Shown here: in pieces, positions 25,192 to 37,077 of the stretch
Position numbering within the stretch: the first letter of the stretch is position 1
Layout: each line of letters starts with the position of its first letter
NCBI RefSeq assembly: GCF_001540865.1
Contig: NC_033629.1
Span: forward strand, 6,651,278 to 6,715,277
Reading direction: 5' to 3'
Length of the DNA: 64,000 nucleotides
Source: Ananas comosus
Taxonomy: Eukaryota > Streptophyta > Magnoliopsida > Poales > Bromeliaceae
Position numbers and translations under genes: made by a program
The notes under the pieces: generated by a model
Databases searched by the model: none
Seen by the model: only the letters and a program-made list of their open reading frames with translations
Told to the model about the DNA's origin: nothing

Positions 25192-26096
25192 GATTTGGAG
25201 ACCGATCACTGCAATTTGCTTGAGAAGCATTGGACAAGAGTTGTCCATTCATTGGTTAGCATATCACCAATAACTATTAGGTGAGGTGGTATGTTAAACT
25301 GGTGGGACCGCAGTACCCACTTGAAATCTTTTGTCGCATTGGGTTTCCGTTTCTCTACCCGAGGAGTGTAAGAGACTCGAGAAAATAGCGGGAGGCTAAA
25401 ATTTGTTTTTAAAATCCCTAAAACAAAATTTTCAAAACAAATACAAATATCTAACTTGAATTTTTTACTTTCTGCAAAACAAATGTCTGCTTCAAATTAT
25501 CTCTCTCGTATTTTTGAAACAAACCGCTTAACCATAACTAATTATAAAGACTGGCTATGAAACTTAAAAATAGTTTTAAATTCTAAGAAGCTCTGCAATG
25601 TTCTCGACCAGGAAAACTTCACGTTACTAAACCATTCAATAACTAATCAAAGGGCAGTCTGTACATGATCAAACAATGATCAAAGACCTCAAGGAGCTTG
25701 AGAAGCTTGGCGTGAAAATGGACAAGGAATTGCAAGTTGATCTGATCCTATAATCCCTTCCTATATCATATGGATATTTTATTGTAAACTACCATATAAA
25801 TAAAATTGACTGCACCAACGCGGAGTTATTGAACATGTTGGTAACTATAGAGAGAAGTTTGAAAAATTCAAAGGACTCGGTTCTCGCTGTGGAGCGGGCT
25901 TCCTCTCCAAAAGAACGTCTAATTGGATGAAGAAATCCGCAAAGAAACAAAAGACGAAGAATAAGCCCAAGAGGGAAGCTCTTAAGAAGAAGGTCGCTAA
26001 CAAAGAAAAATGTTTCTACTGCAATGTTGATGGTCATTGGAAGAGGAACTATCCTGTTTACCTGGAGAGCCTGAAGCCTGAAGAATAATAGGAAGG
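25192..26096 (+). pseudogene. copia gag remnant with mutated zinc knuckle
   Basis: This is the continuation of the nested copia element after the solo LTR. Recognisable pieces in shifting frames are LGVKMDKELQVDLI (about 25,710), a LELLNMLV-like block, and KEALKKKVANKE followed by CFYCNVDGHWKRNYPVYL (26,011-26,064). The zinc knuckle should be CX2CX4HX4C, but its last Cys is Tyr, so metal binding is probably lost. Many stops occur upstream. Intact gag would coat element RNA. The remnant ends at the GAAGG duplication of the TRIM insertion (26,092-26,096). Confidence 0.75.
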
Positions 26097-26195
26097 TGTA
26101 ACGACCCAGCCTACTAGCAATAATAACTCGTTGGGCCCAACCACTGGCCCAAAATGCTTAAGCCCAGTTATTATTACTAGTGTCTAAGTCTCTTN

Positions 26196-27493
26196 AGAAT
26201 TAAATTAAATGGAGTAGAAATTGCTCTTACTCAATATAATGAATTTTTAGAAATTAATTCAATAAATTATTCAAATAGGGAAAAAATTTTCAAATAGTAA
26301 ATAGTAGTTTATGTGAAATGTATGGTGTTGATGCAACTGCTTCGGGTAGTAAATGATCATATTCTTCACAGTTACAAAGCAGCAGCAGTATTAGTAGTGG
26401 TAAAACTAGTAAAAATATAATTTTATCTTTAGTGAGAAAACAAAAACAAACGGATTTTAGTGCACCTTCTTTTATTGAACTTTAGTTTTACTTAATGATG
26501 AATCAGATAAATTAGATATTTTAGCCTGGTAGAAAACATATGAAAGTACATATCCCGTGCTTTCTGTCATGGCACGTGATCTACTAACTGTGCAGGTTTC
26601 AACAGTGGGGCATCCGAGCCTACTTTTAGTGTAGGTGGAAGAATATTGGATGATTATAGAACCCAGAATATAAGATAAATGAGGTCATGAGTCTATGTAA
26701 CGACCCAGCCCACTAGCAACAATAACTTGTTGGGCTCAACAACCGGCCCAAAATGCTTAAGCCTATTTATTATTACTAGTGTCTAAGTCTCTTATAAACC
26801 CAATGACAACCCTATTCCCATCCGATGTGGGATTATTGGGGTGTCACAGACTCCCCCTGTTAAGGCCCAGACGTCCTCGTTAGTCCAATCACACACACAG
26901 CCTAAGATCACTAGGCGATGTGAGACTCGTCTCGCTAGCCCGTCATCCAGACTCTCGCTCCGCCGAGACTCGCCACACATGTCCAGCTGGTGAACCGGCT
27001 CTAATACCAAATGTAACGACCCAGCCCAGTAGCAACAATAACTTATTGGGCCCAACAACCGGCCCAAAATGCTTAAACTCAGTTATTATTACTAGTGTTT
27101 AAGTCTCTTATAAACCGAATGACAACCCTATTCCCATTCAATGTGGGATTATTGGGGTGTCACAGTCTACATCTTCAGATGAAACAGAATTAACTACCTA
27201 AAAATATACCAACACTTATGGCATACTAGAGTGCAATCGCCCCAATCTCCAGACTATTGCTTACTAGTTTTTGCACCTCTCCTTTTTTATTTTGTACCTC
27301 TCTTTAGTATGTACCCTTTTTTAAGTAAAAAAAATGATGTAATGAAGAACAAAATTATATTAATTTTTTTTTCTATTGGTTGCTAATTGGTTGCATAAAC
27401 AATACCATTTTATTTTAAATATATTTTTGATTTTATAAATATTTGTACTTTTCTCTAATGTAATTATATAATATGATTAATTCAAATTTTACA
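26196..27493 (+). pseudogene. hAT transposase C-terminal remnant segment
   Basis: Reading 26,480-26,665 on the plus strand gives LDILAW, stop, KTYESTYPVLSVMARDLL and VQVSTVG, then after a frame change SEPTFSVGGRILDDYRT. These are the conserved blocks of the hAT-family C-terminal dimerisation domain. Upstream is a Ser-rich linker and SLVRKQKQTDFSAPSF. One internal stop and a frameshift make it non-functional. A second TRIM (26,696-27,164) lies just after it. No hAT terminal inverted repeats were found at the segment edges, which are both marked by N. Confidence 0.75.
26696..27164 (-). mobile_element. Second complete TRIM with GTCTA target duplication
   Basis: 469 bp; same family as 18,556-19,089, with two ~153-bp terminal repeats, an initiator-Met primer site on the minus strand and perfect GTCTA flanks (26,691-26,695; 27,165-27,169). 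Its internal region is shorter, about 160 bp, having lost a block present in the first copy. Confidence 0.9.
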
Positions 27494-27717
27494 NCCAGAC
27501 CCTTGCTCAGCCGAGACTCGCCACATATGTCCAGCTGGTGAACCAGCTCTGATACCAAATGTAATGACCCAACCCACTAGCAATAATAACTTGTTGGGCC
27601 CAATCACCGGCCCAAAATGCTTAAGCACAGTTATTATTACTAGTGTCGAAGTCTCTTATAAAGACAATGACAACCCCATTCCCATCCGATGTAGGACTAT
27701 TGGGATGCCATAGAAGG

Positions 27718-29250
27718 ACACACCTTCGGAAGGTATGTCAGACTTGCTCGTAATAGAAACTAACCTTACGGCTTGCTCTACTTCCAGTTGAGTTATAGAC
27801 TCTGATTTTAGTGCTTTTTTGTACTTCAATGTAGAGTCTATGGAAAAGTAGAGGGCTTAGAAAAGATGAAGTGACCCTACAGGTAGGCAACGGGGCAAGA
27901 GTTGCTGCTGTGACTGTTGGCACCTATCCTTTGCGATTACCGTTAGGATATGTTTTATTACTTAAAAACTGTTATTATATACCTGCTGCTAGAAGGAATT
28001 TGATTTCTGTTTCTTCCTTAGCAGTTGATGGTTATATATTTAACTTTGACAAAGACTATTGCATAATTCATTTTAGAAATAAAATTATTAGCCGTGGTTT
28101 TGTGATTCACAGTATTTATCATTTACATATGGATGTATCTGTAAATGTTCCTGAGCAGGTAGTGAGTGCTGTTGAGTCTAAAAGACCTAGAGTTGAGTTG
28201 AACCTAAAGTATATGTGGCAGCTTAAGCTTAGTCATATTAGAGAAGAAAGGATAAACAAATTGGATAAAGATGGGCTTCTTGGCTCATTGACTTCAGAGT
28301 CTTATCCAGTTTGTGAATCTTGTCTTCAAGAAAAATTGACTAAATTATCCTTTGTAGGACAAGGGGAAAGGGCAACTGAGATACTTGCCTTGATACACAC
28401 TGATGTGTGTGGCCCATTTGATGTGCATGGTAGGGGTGATTATCTCTACTTCATAACTTTTACTAATGATTATTTACGGTATGGGTGTGTGTATCTTATG
28501 AGATACAAATCTAAGACTTTTGAAAAGTTCAAAGAATTCAGATATGAAGTAGAAAAGCAAACCGAAAAATGCATCAAAGTTTTTCGATCAGATCGAGGAG
28601 GAGAATAACTTAGTGGAGAGTTCCTAAATTATCTCAAAGAAAATCGCATAGTCTCACAATGGACTCCTCCGGGAACACCCCAACTCAACGAGGTGTCGTA
28701 ACAGAGAAATTCGATCCATGATGAGTTTCACTAATCTTCCTTTGTTTCTTTGAGGACATGCTTTGCTTACCGCAGCTTATTTGTTAAATAGATTTCCCTC
28801 TAAATCTGTTTCTACCACGTCATATGAGATGTGGGATGGTAAGAAGCCAAGTCTCGGTCATATCAAGATTTGGGGGTGTCCGGCATATGTCAAGCGACTA
28901 CAGGCTGACAAGTTAGAGGTTAGGTCTGAGAGGGCTCGTTTTATTGGATATCCTAAAAAATCTTTAGGTTACTATTTTCATATCCCAAAGAATCACAATG
29001 TAGTTGTGAGCTGACATGCTATGTTCTTGAAAAAACAGTTTATTCAAGAATGAGCTAGTGGGAGGAAAATTGAGCTCGAAGAGAGTCTCTGAAGAGTAAC
29101 GAGTCATCAAACCTACAGAACCTATTCAAGCTGAACTAGTACATGTAGTACCTCCTCCACCTCATAGGTCGAGTAGAATCTCCCATCCTCCTAAAAGATA
29201 CTTAGATATCGTTACGGAAGTGTAGAGAAAATGTTCCTCATGGGAGATAG
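27718..29250 (+). pseudogene. copia protease end, GAG-pre-integrase and integrase
   Basis: After 27,845 one frame opens with a VGNGARVAAVTVGTY block (end of protease/GAG-pre-integrase), then NCYYIPAARRNLISVS, a zinc arm (MWQLKLSH, CESC) and the DDE core (HTDVCGPF; FTNDYLRYG; FRSDRGGE then a stop). The first His of the HHCC zinc site, usually in LWHLRL, is Gln. A further open stretch at 28,763-29,014 covers the integrase C-terminal side (LLNRFPSKS, WGCPAYVKRL, FIGYPKKSLGYYF). Stops and frameshifts near 28,606, 28,690 and 29,014 block expression. Intact product: nuclear integration of element cDNA. Confidence 0.88.
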
Positions 29251-29329
29251 GGAATATGGAGATGATCCCAAAACCTACAACGAGGCGAAGTCTGACATCG
29301 ATTCCGAGAAATGGCCGGATACCATGAAA

Positions 29330-30330
29330 TCAGAAATTGACTCAATGCACTCCAACTAGTTTGGATTTTGATAGATCCACCAGAAGGTATAGTACCTATC
29401 GAGTGTAAATGGATTTACAAAAAAAAGATAGGTTCGGATGGAAAGGTTGAGACCTATAAAGCAAGGCTAGTGGCGAAAGGCTATAGTCAACTCAAAGGTA
29501 TTGACTATCAGGAGACCTTTTCGCCTGTGGCCATGCTTAAATCCATTCAAACACTGCTTGCCCTTGCAACATACCATGATTATGAGATCTAGCAAATGGA
29601 TGTGAAAACTGTCTTCCTAAATGGATATCTTGAGGAAGAAATCTATATGAAGCAGCCTCTGGGTTTCACTCCCGGTGACGAAAGTCACAAAGTATGCAAG
29701 TTGCAACGGTCCATTTATGGACATAAGCAAGCATCTCGGATTTGGAATACTCGTTTCAATGACGTGATTAAATTGTTTGATTTTGTTAAGAATGAGTAGG
29801 AACCATGTCTTTATAAAAAGGTCAGTGGGAGAGCTGTCACATTCCTCGTATTGTACGTGGATGATATTCTCCTAATTGGGAATGACATTCCAATGCTGAC
29901 TTCAGTTAAGATGTAGTTGTCTAAAGAATTCTCCATGAAAGATCTAGGAGAAGCATCTAATATTCTGGGAATAAAGGTATATAGAGATAGATCTAAAAGG
30001 ATGTTAGGCTTCTCACAAAAAATGTACATAGAGGAGGTGCTGAAGAGGCTCGGCATGGAAAACCCCAAAAGAGGACTTTTACCTCTTAGACATGAAATTT
30101 ATCTCTCTAAAAAAATGTGCCCCAATACATTTGAAGAGATTCAACGTATGAGTAAGATCCCTTATGCCTCAGCTATAGGGAGTCTTATGTACGTCATGCT
30201 ATATACACGACCTGATATCGCGCTTGCTGTGAGTGTCACAAGCAGATATCAATCTAATCCAGGCGATGAGTGCTGGACTGCTGTGAAGAATATACTTAAG
30301 TACTTGAGAAGGATTAAGGATATGTTCTTG
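29330..30330 (+). pseudogene. copia reverse transcriptase
   Basis: Conserved copia RT blocks occur in order: ECKWIYKKKIGSDGKVE, YKARLVAKGYSQ, QETFSPVAMLKSI, QMDVKTVFLNGYLEEEIYMKQ, YGHKQASR and the catalytic YVDD box (LYVDDILLIGND, about 29,854), then GSLMYVMLYTRPDIA. In-frame stops occur at about 29,590, 29,797 and 29,913. The first catalytic Asp (in QMDVKT) and both Asp of YVDD are kept, so decay is by stops rather than active-site loss. Confidence 0.9.
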
Positions 30331-30785
30331 GTCTTTAGAGTAGGAGAATTAAAAATACAAGGATATACTGATTCAGACTTTATGTCTGATATTGACGATA
30401 GAAAGTTTACATCAAGATGTGTGTTCTTATGCAATGGTGGCTCAGTGTATTGCAAGAGTTCCAAACAACCAATTATTGCTGACTTTCTATGGAACCAGAG
30501 TATATCGCCGCATCTGAAGCTGCAAAAGAAGCCTTCTGGTTCAAGAAATTTATCGCAGAACTAGGTGTGATGCCATCGGATGCCATACCATTCTATTGCG
30601 ACAATAATAGCGCCATACCCTAGCTAAGGAGCCTAGGTCTCATCAGAAGTCCAAGCATATAGAGCGGCGGTTTCATATAATACGCGACTACCTCGACAAG
30701 AAATACATTGAGATATAGAGAGTAGACTCCACGGATAATGTGGCAGGCCCATTGGCTAAACAAGTTAGCCAGCAAAAGACTGAAG

Positions 30786-31931
30786 TGTAAGATATGGATC
30801 CCAAAGATCTAAAAGGTAAATAACACCTAGAAGGGGGTGAATAGGTGTAAACCACAAATTCAAAATTCTCGATGCAAAATAAAACTAAATGCGGAAAATT
30901 AAAACCAACACATCAAGATTTTACGTGGGAAAACTCCAACTCGAAGTAAAAAACCCACGGAACCGATCACACGAAACAATCCACTACTAAAAATTGAGTA
31001 CAAGGTGATTTACTAAATACACGACCCAACTTTTACCGAATCCTTGTTGTTGATCGTCTTCGCTGGTCCTCGATCGATCGAACTCCTCCAATCGATCACG
31101 CCGCTACTCCTCGCAGCAACAACGCCTCGAATCCACGAGCGTCCACAGAATCCTTGGCCTCACGTGAAGTCCTCGCACAAACACTCCATCCGGAGCTCGT
31201 AGAAGATAATAATTAGTGGTGATTCAATTTCTTAGAAAAATCATAAGATATGAGGAGAAACCTTTCAATCCATCACTAACTCGATTCTCAATGAAACTTT
31301 GGAATAGAAATCTAGAATCGAGTTGATGATTGAAAATAAAAACTTGTTTTTAAAACATAGATCGAAAAGCTCCAAGAACAAGTTTTTAGGGTTTCTAAAA
31401 GTTTTTCTTTCTAATCTTATGTAATAGGACGCTCCTCATAGCTTATTTATAGGTTTAGAAGACTTATAGATAAACTAGGATTTAAAAACCAAGTTTTAAA
31501 AATGAAAGACGGTCTCAGGGTCCGGACCTCCCGCAGGGTCCGGACCTTGACACCAGGGTCCGGACCCTCTCTGCGTATCAGAAAATACAACGTACGGTGT
31601 CCGGACCCTAACCCGAGGGTCCGGACCCTCTCTGCATGTACACAAAGAAGACCTATGGGGCCCGGACCCTAAACCTAGGGTCCGGATCCCGAACCTCGAA
31701 AAACTCAGTTTTTCTAGTTTTTACATTTTAAAAACCATCCTAAGTCTTCCAACCACTTTTACATGTGTAGAATTTCACCACAAATTATTAACACACATAC
31801 GTGAGATACCAAGCATCACGAACAAGTCTTTTCATCAAGAATCACACAATCTTCGTCTCAATCTTCGTCTTCAACTCTTCAAGACTCCATTCGACTTCAC
31901 AAAATCCGTCAACTTAGAAAAGTCCTTAACA
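30786..31931 (-). mobile_element. Solo copia LTR (1.15 kb) with TGAAG target duplication
   Basis: On the minus strand it starts TGTTAAGGAC and ends CATATCTTACA. TGAAG is repeated at 30,781-30,785 and 31,932-31,936. It has a TATA box (minus TATAAATA, 31,444-31,451) with a cluster of GGTCCGGACC-type palindromes just upstream (31,508-31,690). Its 3' end shares the 'cacccc..tctaggtg' block with the copia LTR at 12.8-12.9 kb. Confidence 0.9.
31508..31690. promoter_or_regulatory. GGTCCGGACC palindrome cluster in copia LTR
   Basis: Eight or so GGTCCGGACC or near copies, mostly in facing pairs, about 60 bp upstream of the TATA box on the minus strand. The core CCGG is shared with clusters in unrelated gypsy LTRs. 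Confidence 0.55.
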
Positions 31932-31983
31932 TGAAGTCCACCTTGAGAATATGGGGCTTAGTTATATGGCTGATTGGTTTTAG

Positions 31984-31996
31984 TGCAAGTGGAAGT
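31984..31996 (+). other. Polypurine tract of the nested copia element
   Basis: GCAAGTGGAAGT lies between the polyprotein stop and the 3' LTR start TGTTAG; it is the plus-strand primer position. Weakly purine-rich but correctly placed. Confidence 0.7.
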
Positions 31997-34900
31997 TGTT
32001 AGATGTATGCCCTAGAAGCCAACTAGGCCGACACATGAATTATTTTTAGGACATAAATTTGTATTTGACTTTAAAATATTATGAATAAATTTGGGTTCTT
32101 ATTTTCATTCATGTTGTGTATGTGTCCATGAATCGTCCAAGGAATTAATAAGATGATGACATATATTCTCAAGAGTTGAGAATTTGAGACATGTGTTATT
32201 GGTAGTTAATTCCTAAATGCTCCCGATCAATAGATCATCACGGGGACGGTGATTGATCCGGTGAGATTGGTGCATAGGTCACTTCCCTTTTTGGGTAGAC
32301 GGGTCTCGAGTCGACAGTGTGGGGACACTGAAGCGAATATGCAGGTGGTTGTTAGAGAACAAGGGTACCGAGCGTGACCAAGGCGAGAAGTCACTTGGAT
32401 GTCTACTCACTCGTCAGTGACTTACTCAATGTTGCAGTAGTGTGACTGGTCCTTTGACCTACGGTGCCTCGGCTATTCACAATGAGGTTACTATAGTTTG
32501 ACTGTACATACACTTGGTCTCTAGCCATTCAGGTTCTTGCGGTGCATGTTGGTTGCGCTAGGTTTCATTGTAGGAATATGGTACGCACTTAGATGGAATC
32601 TATCTCCCTTGGTAGATAGGGGTGTTAGTCCAATGTGATTTATGAGATCGAGTTTAAAAGACCTTGGTCATGGCAGAGTTAATAGCGGAAAAGGGTTTCC
32701 AATATTAGAAACTCGAGTCGAATAAATTTAACATATGACAGACGATGGGGTTTGACGAGTTATTCCATAACCTCCGTCTAGTCGGGACTCATGATAGAAG
32801 GATTGTATCACACGGTAACTGCACCAAGAGGTTCAGTATTCCATTCTACTGGAATGCCACTACATGCTGCTAGGCGTCACTGGTGGATTGTGAGACTCAT
32901 GAGGATTATCTAGATGATCAATAATTCTCATTGGGCTGAGTTGGAATTGTTCCGATCCACTAAAAGGAGTTTTAGTGATATTGTTGATAGTGATCAAGAT
33001 ACATCTCACTACTCGATAGAATAGAACCTATGGGGTCACACACATAAGAGGTTGTGTGTCACGCTCCGAGCCCGCCTCTTTGGTCGGATTCGGGCACGCC
33101 AACAGACTGCCGAACGGACAGAGTTTCTCCTGTACCGCAGACAGAGTCTCCTCTGTATGTTCAAGGCGCACAATCATACAATACGTGAGGTTCCAACCAG
33201 GAACAGTATTCAATCAAAGATTGCATAAGGAAGGTATCAAAAACATAATTACAACTAAGTTATTACAATCATTCAACTTACATACATTTTACATATTACA
33301 TCTTTCATTCTTTTTAGCTTCCAAATACAATCTAGCTTTAACAAGATTACTACATTTATGATTGAATGATTCTAACCCCCAAACACAATGCAATTCTTGT
33401 TATTTCATTACAACTTGGTTCTTTTTTTTTTTTGACATTCCTAAGTAGCCGACTCAGGGTACCGCTATCTTTGGTCTCGGTGGTAGGGCGCTAACTATGG
33501 AGTTACGCCCTCGCCTCGCGCCGCCGCGCCGCTCACGTGTGAACCTGTACCCCCAAAAGTAACACGGGGGTGAGAACTATTGTCCATAGTTCCTAGTGGG
33601 TACGGCCATCCAAGGAAAAAGCTCGACCCACCAGGTCCAAAAGAGGCACTGCAAACATATTAGTCGAACAGATATCCACAAATATTCAATGCAAATATTA
33701 AATACATGTTTATACCTCAAGACATGCAATATGTAAATCATGCAACTTATGCAAGTAGATTTATTGATTTTACTCTCTATCATTTACCTTTCTTTATATT
33801 ATTAGCAATTCTTTATCACTCGCCATTCTTTACTTTTTATTCTTAGCCACATTTCGCTCAAATGTCATTCTTTCCTAAGGCTACATTTACCTTAGCCAAC
33901 TATGTCACTCGACTCGGTCTTGAGTCAATTCATGATGAATGCAAGATCACTGCTCAGAATCCAATCTCTAGGCTAGCCCGTAGGTTTCGCTCTCAATAGA
34001 CTTACCAACTCAAATCCCAAAAATTGGGGAGACTACTACACCCGACGGGACCGTCCTCTCGGGAGACTACTACACCCAGTGATTATAACTCTGGAGCACA
34101 TCGCCTGAGGGGGAGCTACCGCCCTCGAGCAAGGACTTACAAGTGAGTATGATCCAATCCTTAACTATAAGGATGTCAAGTTCAATCCATTCCTTAACTA
34201 TACGGAAACAATGCACATATGATTCTTAACTCTAAGATTGTTATGTCATAATGTCACTATTACTCTTTTACTTGCATTCTTTACTGTCATTAGTGTCATT
34301 TACACTACTTGTTCTTTATACTCGTTTTCATGCACACGTTTGTTCTCATTAATGCAACACACACTAAGTGTTCTCTTTCTAGCATTCTTTAGCATTTATT
34401 ATATTCATTAATGCCACTTATATATTTATGTCAACATGTCACTTTGTTTCTAAGTTTTCATTGTTATGTCAAATGCCACGATGTCACAATTGCACATGTA
34501 TATACTTTTTAGCACATTTCACAACTTTCCATCATTCATACTTTCATCTAGCATACTCCACAATGTGAACATGCATATTCATTTATCATATTCCAATATA
34601 TGTCTATATACATATACCAAACATTCATATGCCATCTAACATGTTCCATAATTTATCAACATGCATATTACCTCTAACATATTCCTCAATGTATTAACAA
34701 GTTTATCTCAACGGTAGGTAATAAACATCAAGCATAATAAGGTTCATGCATCCATATTACCTTATGCAACCTACCACTATACATGTATGCATCAATAATG
34801 AAATATTACTTTGCTTCGACATGGAAGCGAGATAGACATTTCGGTAAGCACAACCCAACTGTTATCGCGTTCCGATTGCTTATCGACACTTGCAATCGGC

Positions 34901-37077
34901 CTCCCGCGGCACCCGCCGCCCAGTTCGGCTTGAACTCGCACTTGACCACCAAACAGCCGCCAATCCGCGATCTGAAAAATTAAGGTCTATAACTTGATGC
35001 AACGATGCTCCGGATCCGTTCTCATGAGTTTTGGACATCACCTCGGCCCTCCAGGCGGAAATGAAGTCGAAACGCCCGTTTCTTCAATATCTTCGCACCG
35101 GCTCGACGAATCGCCGAACCGACTTCGCCAACGCGTTCGTATACCTAGCAATTAGATTTATATAGGTTCAATTTAGATCAAAACCCATCTATAACAAAAG
35201 CCCCAATTTGGAGCTCTAATAGTGCACTATGACAACATACACTCTAAACCCATTTAAATCAAGCATTAACAAGCATGGTTTCATCTAGAGATTCCTCTAA
35301 AATCATTCCTAGGTCAATTAAACCGAATTCTAAGGTTCTACCATTTCAAACCTAATCTTTACATATGCTCCAAATAACCCAAATTTTAAGGATTTAGCAT
35401 GCTAACAACACAGTAGAGATCATTAGAACCTCATACATAAAGGATTTAATTAAAATCCCAATTGCAACCCTAGATTTCCATTTCATCAAGAGAGTCTCAT
35501 TAATCATGATAATCTTTTCATTAAACTAGTTTAGAATCATATAGAGTTTCCATTTATGCCATTCTCAAAGAATTTACACAAAACCCTAACCTTAAATCCA
35601 CAAAATCTCACCTTGTTCTCCAAGCTTCCAAGCTAAATCCACCATTGGAGGGCTTGCTTTACCATGGAGAGCTCCAACTTCATCTCCAACATCATCTCCT
35701 CCAAAATCCCGAATTTGAGAGAGAAATCAAGAGAGAGGAGAGAGATATCTCGAGAGAGAAAGGGAGACTTTCTCTCTCCCTCCATGTGTGCGTGTGTGGG
35801 CTGGTGTAGTGCACGGTTGACGGAGAAGAAAAAGGCTAGCGCTGATTTTACACAAAGCCCCCTCTACAATATACTATTCACACTAGCAGTTTAGCAGTTT
35901 ACAAACTGACGTTTTTCGCCGGAGCCCTTCTGAATGTCCGTTTGCGCTCAAATTTTACAGTCAGGCTCAGTTTTACTTTACTTAACAAAAAAAATTTTAT
36001 CTTTCAATTTCGACCCTGTTTGGTCGCCGAAAGCTCTACCGAACTGTAATCTCTAGTAGATAGCAGTCGGATTTTATTTTTCATTTTTCGGGTGTCAGAA
36101 TGGCATGAAACTTTAAATTTAGCCACATAAAAATAATTCTGACATATCCTCCAGTTTTCATAATTTTCTGACACTGTACATTTTCTGCTAAAATATCAGC
36201 CCCGTCTCTTATAGAAAATTCTAAATCTTCTGTTTCCGTTCCGATTTCAGCACAGGTCATTTCTGACTTATATTTTACTTCACTAAATTGAATAAAAATA
36301 GTATCTCACACTATTTTTAATTATTTTTTACTTTTATATCAAAATCCGGTATGTTACATTGTGATTGATCGGATAGCTAAATCGTAATTATTGAATCGCT
36401 GGAGGACTTAATTGTCAATATGTTGATAATTGAACTAATTTATAATTGTTACAAATTAGTGGTATTAAAGTATAAATGTTACTAGAGAGAATTTACTAAT
36501 AGTTAGTAAATTATGAGAGGACTTATGTGCAAATGTTGCATTATTAATTCGATATGATTAAATTAAGATAAAGTTCAAGTCGAATCAAATTAGGATTTGA
36601 TCGGTCTAACCAATTAAGGAAAGGATAAATTTAAATCTAGATTTGTACTTATCCTTAATGGTTATTATATTATTAAAAGAGGATTATATCCCTATATATA
36701 ATATATGAGAGTTTTTAGAAAACCCTAGCCGTCATCTCTCTTCTTCTCTCTCTTCCATCTTTTAGCAAAAAAGACGTCCTTTGCAAGGGAGCTAGCACTC
36801 TGGTGAGGACATTGATCAAATCAATAACCTCGTGTGGATACCTATAGAGGCCGGACGCGTGTGCGGCTTCAAGAGAACCCAATTCTACGATCATCAAATT
36901 GAGGTGAAGATCTATCCACGCAAAAGGTAAAGATTCGATCTTGCTTTTCTTCTTTAGTCAAAGAACATGAGGGATTCTAATTATGTGGTTTTTGAGATTA
37001 GATCTTGAGAGTTTTCAAAATCAAATTTGTTTGATTTCTTTTTTCGCTGCATTTTTACCGTACGCAATTTTTTAACA
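31997..37077 (+). repeat. 3' LTR of the nested copia element (interrupted)
   Basis: 31,997-33,056 and 36,364-37,077 together match the 5' LTR without its TRIM. The gap is the solo gypsy LTR 33,057-36,358 and one copy of its TTGTG duplication. It ends TTTTTAACA. Confidence 0.9.
33057..36358 (-). mobile_element. Solo gypsy LTR (3.3 kb) with TTGTG target duplication
   Basis: The plus strand reads TGTCACGCTCC at the left and CGGTATGTTACA at the right; transcription orientation is minus. Perfect TTGTG flanks (33,052-33,056; 36,359-36,363). It holds the degenerate 'tgcattc/agcat' repeat zone at 34.2-34.7 kb and a CT/GA-rich leader at about 35.70-35.79 kb. Unlike its relatives it has no clear CCGG palindrome cluster. 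Confidence 0.9.

Larger units (their letters stand above)
26097..27712 (-). mobile_element. TRIM split by a hAT-containing segment
   Basis: The left 98 bp (26,097-26,194) match the TRIM terminal repeat, and the right 218 bp (27,495-27,712) match the rest of its internal region and second repeat. Perfect GAAGG duplications flank the whole (26,092-26,096; 27,713-27,717), so this is one insertion in the copia element between gag and pol. About 215 bp of TRIM is missing and replaced by 26,196-27,493, with a single N at each junction (26,195 and 27,494). Confidence 0.8.
30330..31980 (+). pseudogene. copia RNase H, split by a solo LTR
   Basis: RNase H blocks are visible: GYTDSDFMSDIDD, CKSSKQPIIAD, then in another frame EYIAASEAAKEAFW, FYCDNN and the terminal VAGPLAKQ. 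Coding breaks at 30,785 (KTEV) and resumes at 31,932 with HLENMGLSYMADWF and a stop, the normal end of this polyprotein type. The break is exactly the solo copia LTR at 30,786-31,931, shown by its TGAAG duplication. Frameshifts near 30,490 and stops near 30,620 and 30,717 also inactivate it. Confidence 0.85.
16996..37077 (+). mobile_element. Ty1/copia element with nested insertions
   Basis: The LTRs begin TGTTAGATGT and end TTTAACA or TCTAACA (16,996-19,301 and 31,997-37,077); each is about 1.77 kb once insertions are removed. A perfect primer site follows the 5' LTR and a purine tract precedes the 3' LTR. Flanks AGTAT (16,991-16,995) and GGTAT (37,078-37,082) look like a target duplication with one change. 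Gag, integrase, RT and RNase H follow in copia order (gag-int-RT-RH), all with stops. Own sequence totals about 8.8 kb; the rest is later insertions. The two LTRs are still very alike, so insertion is younger than the LINE it split but old enough to receive five further elements. Confidence 0.9.
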
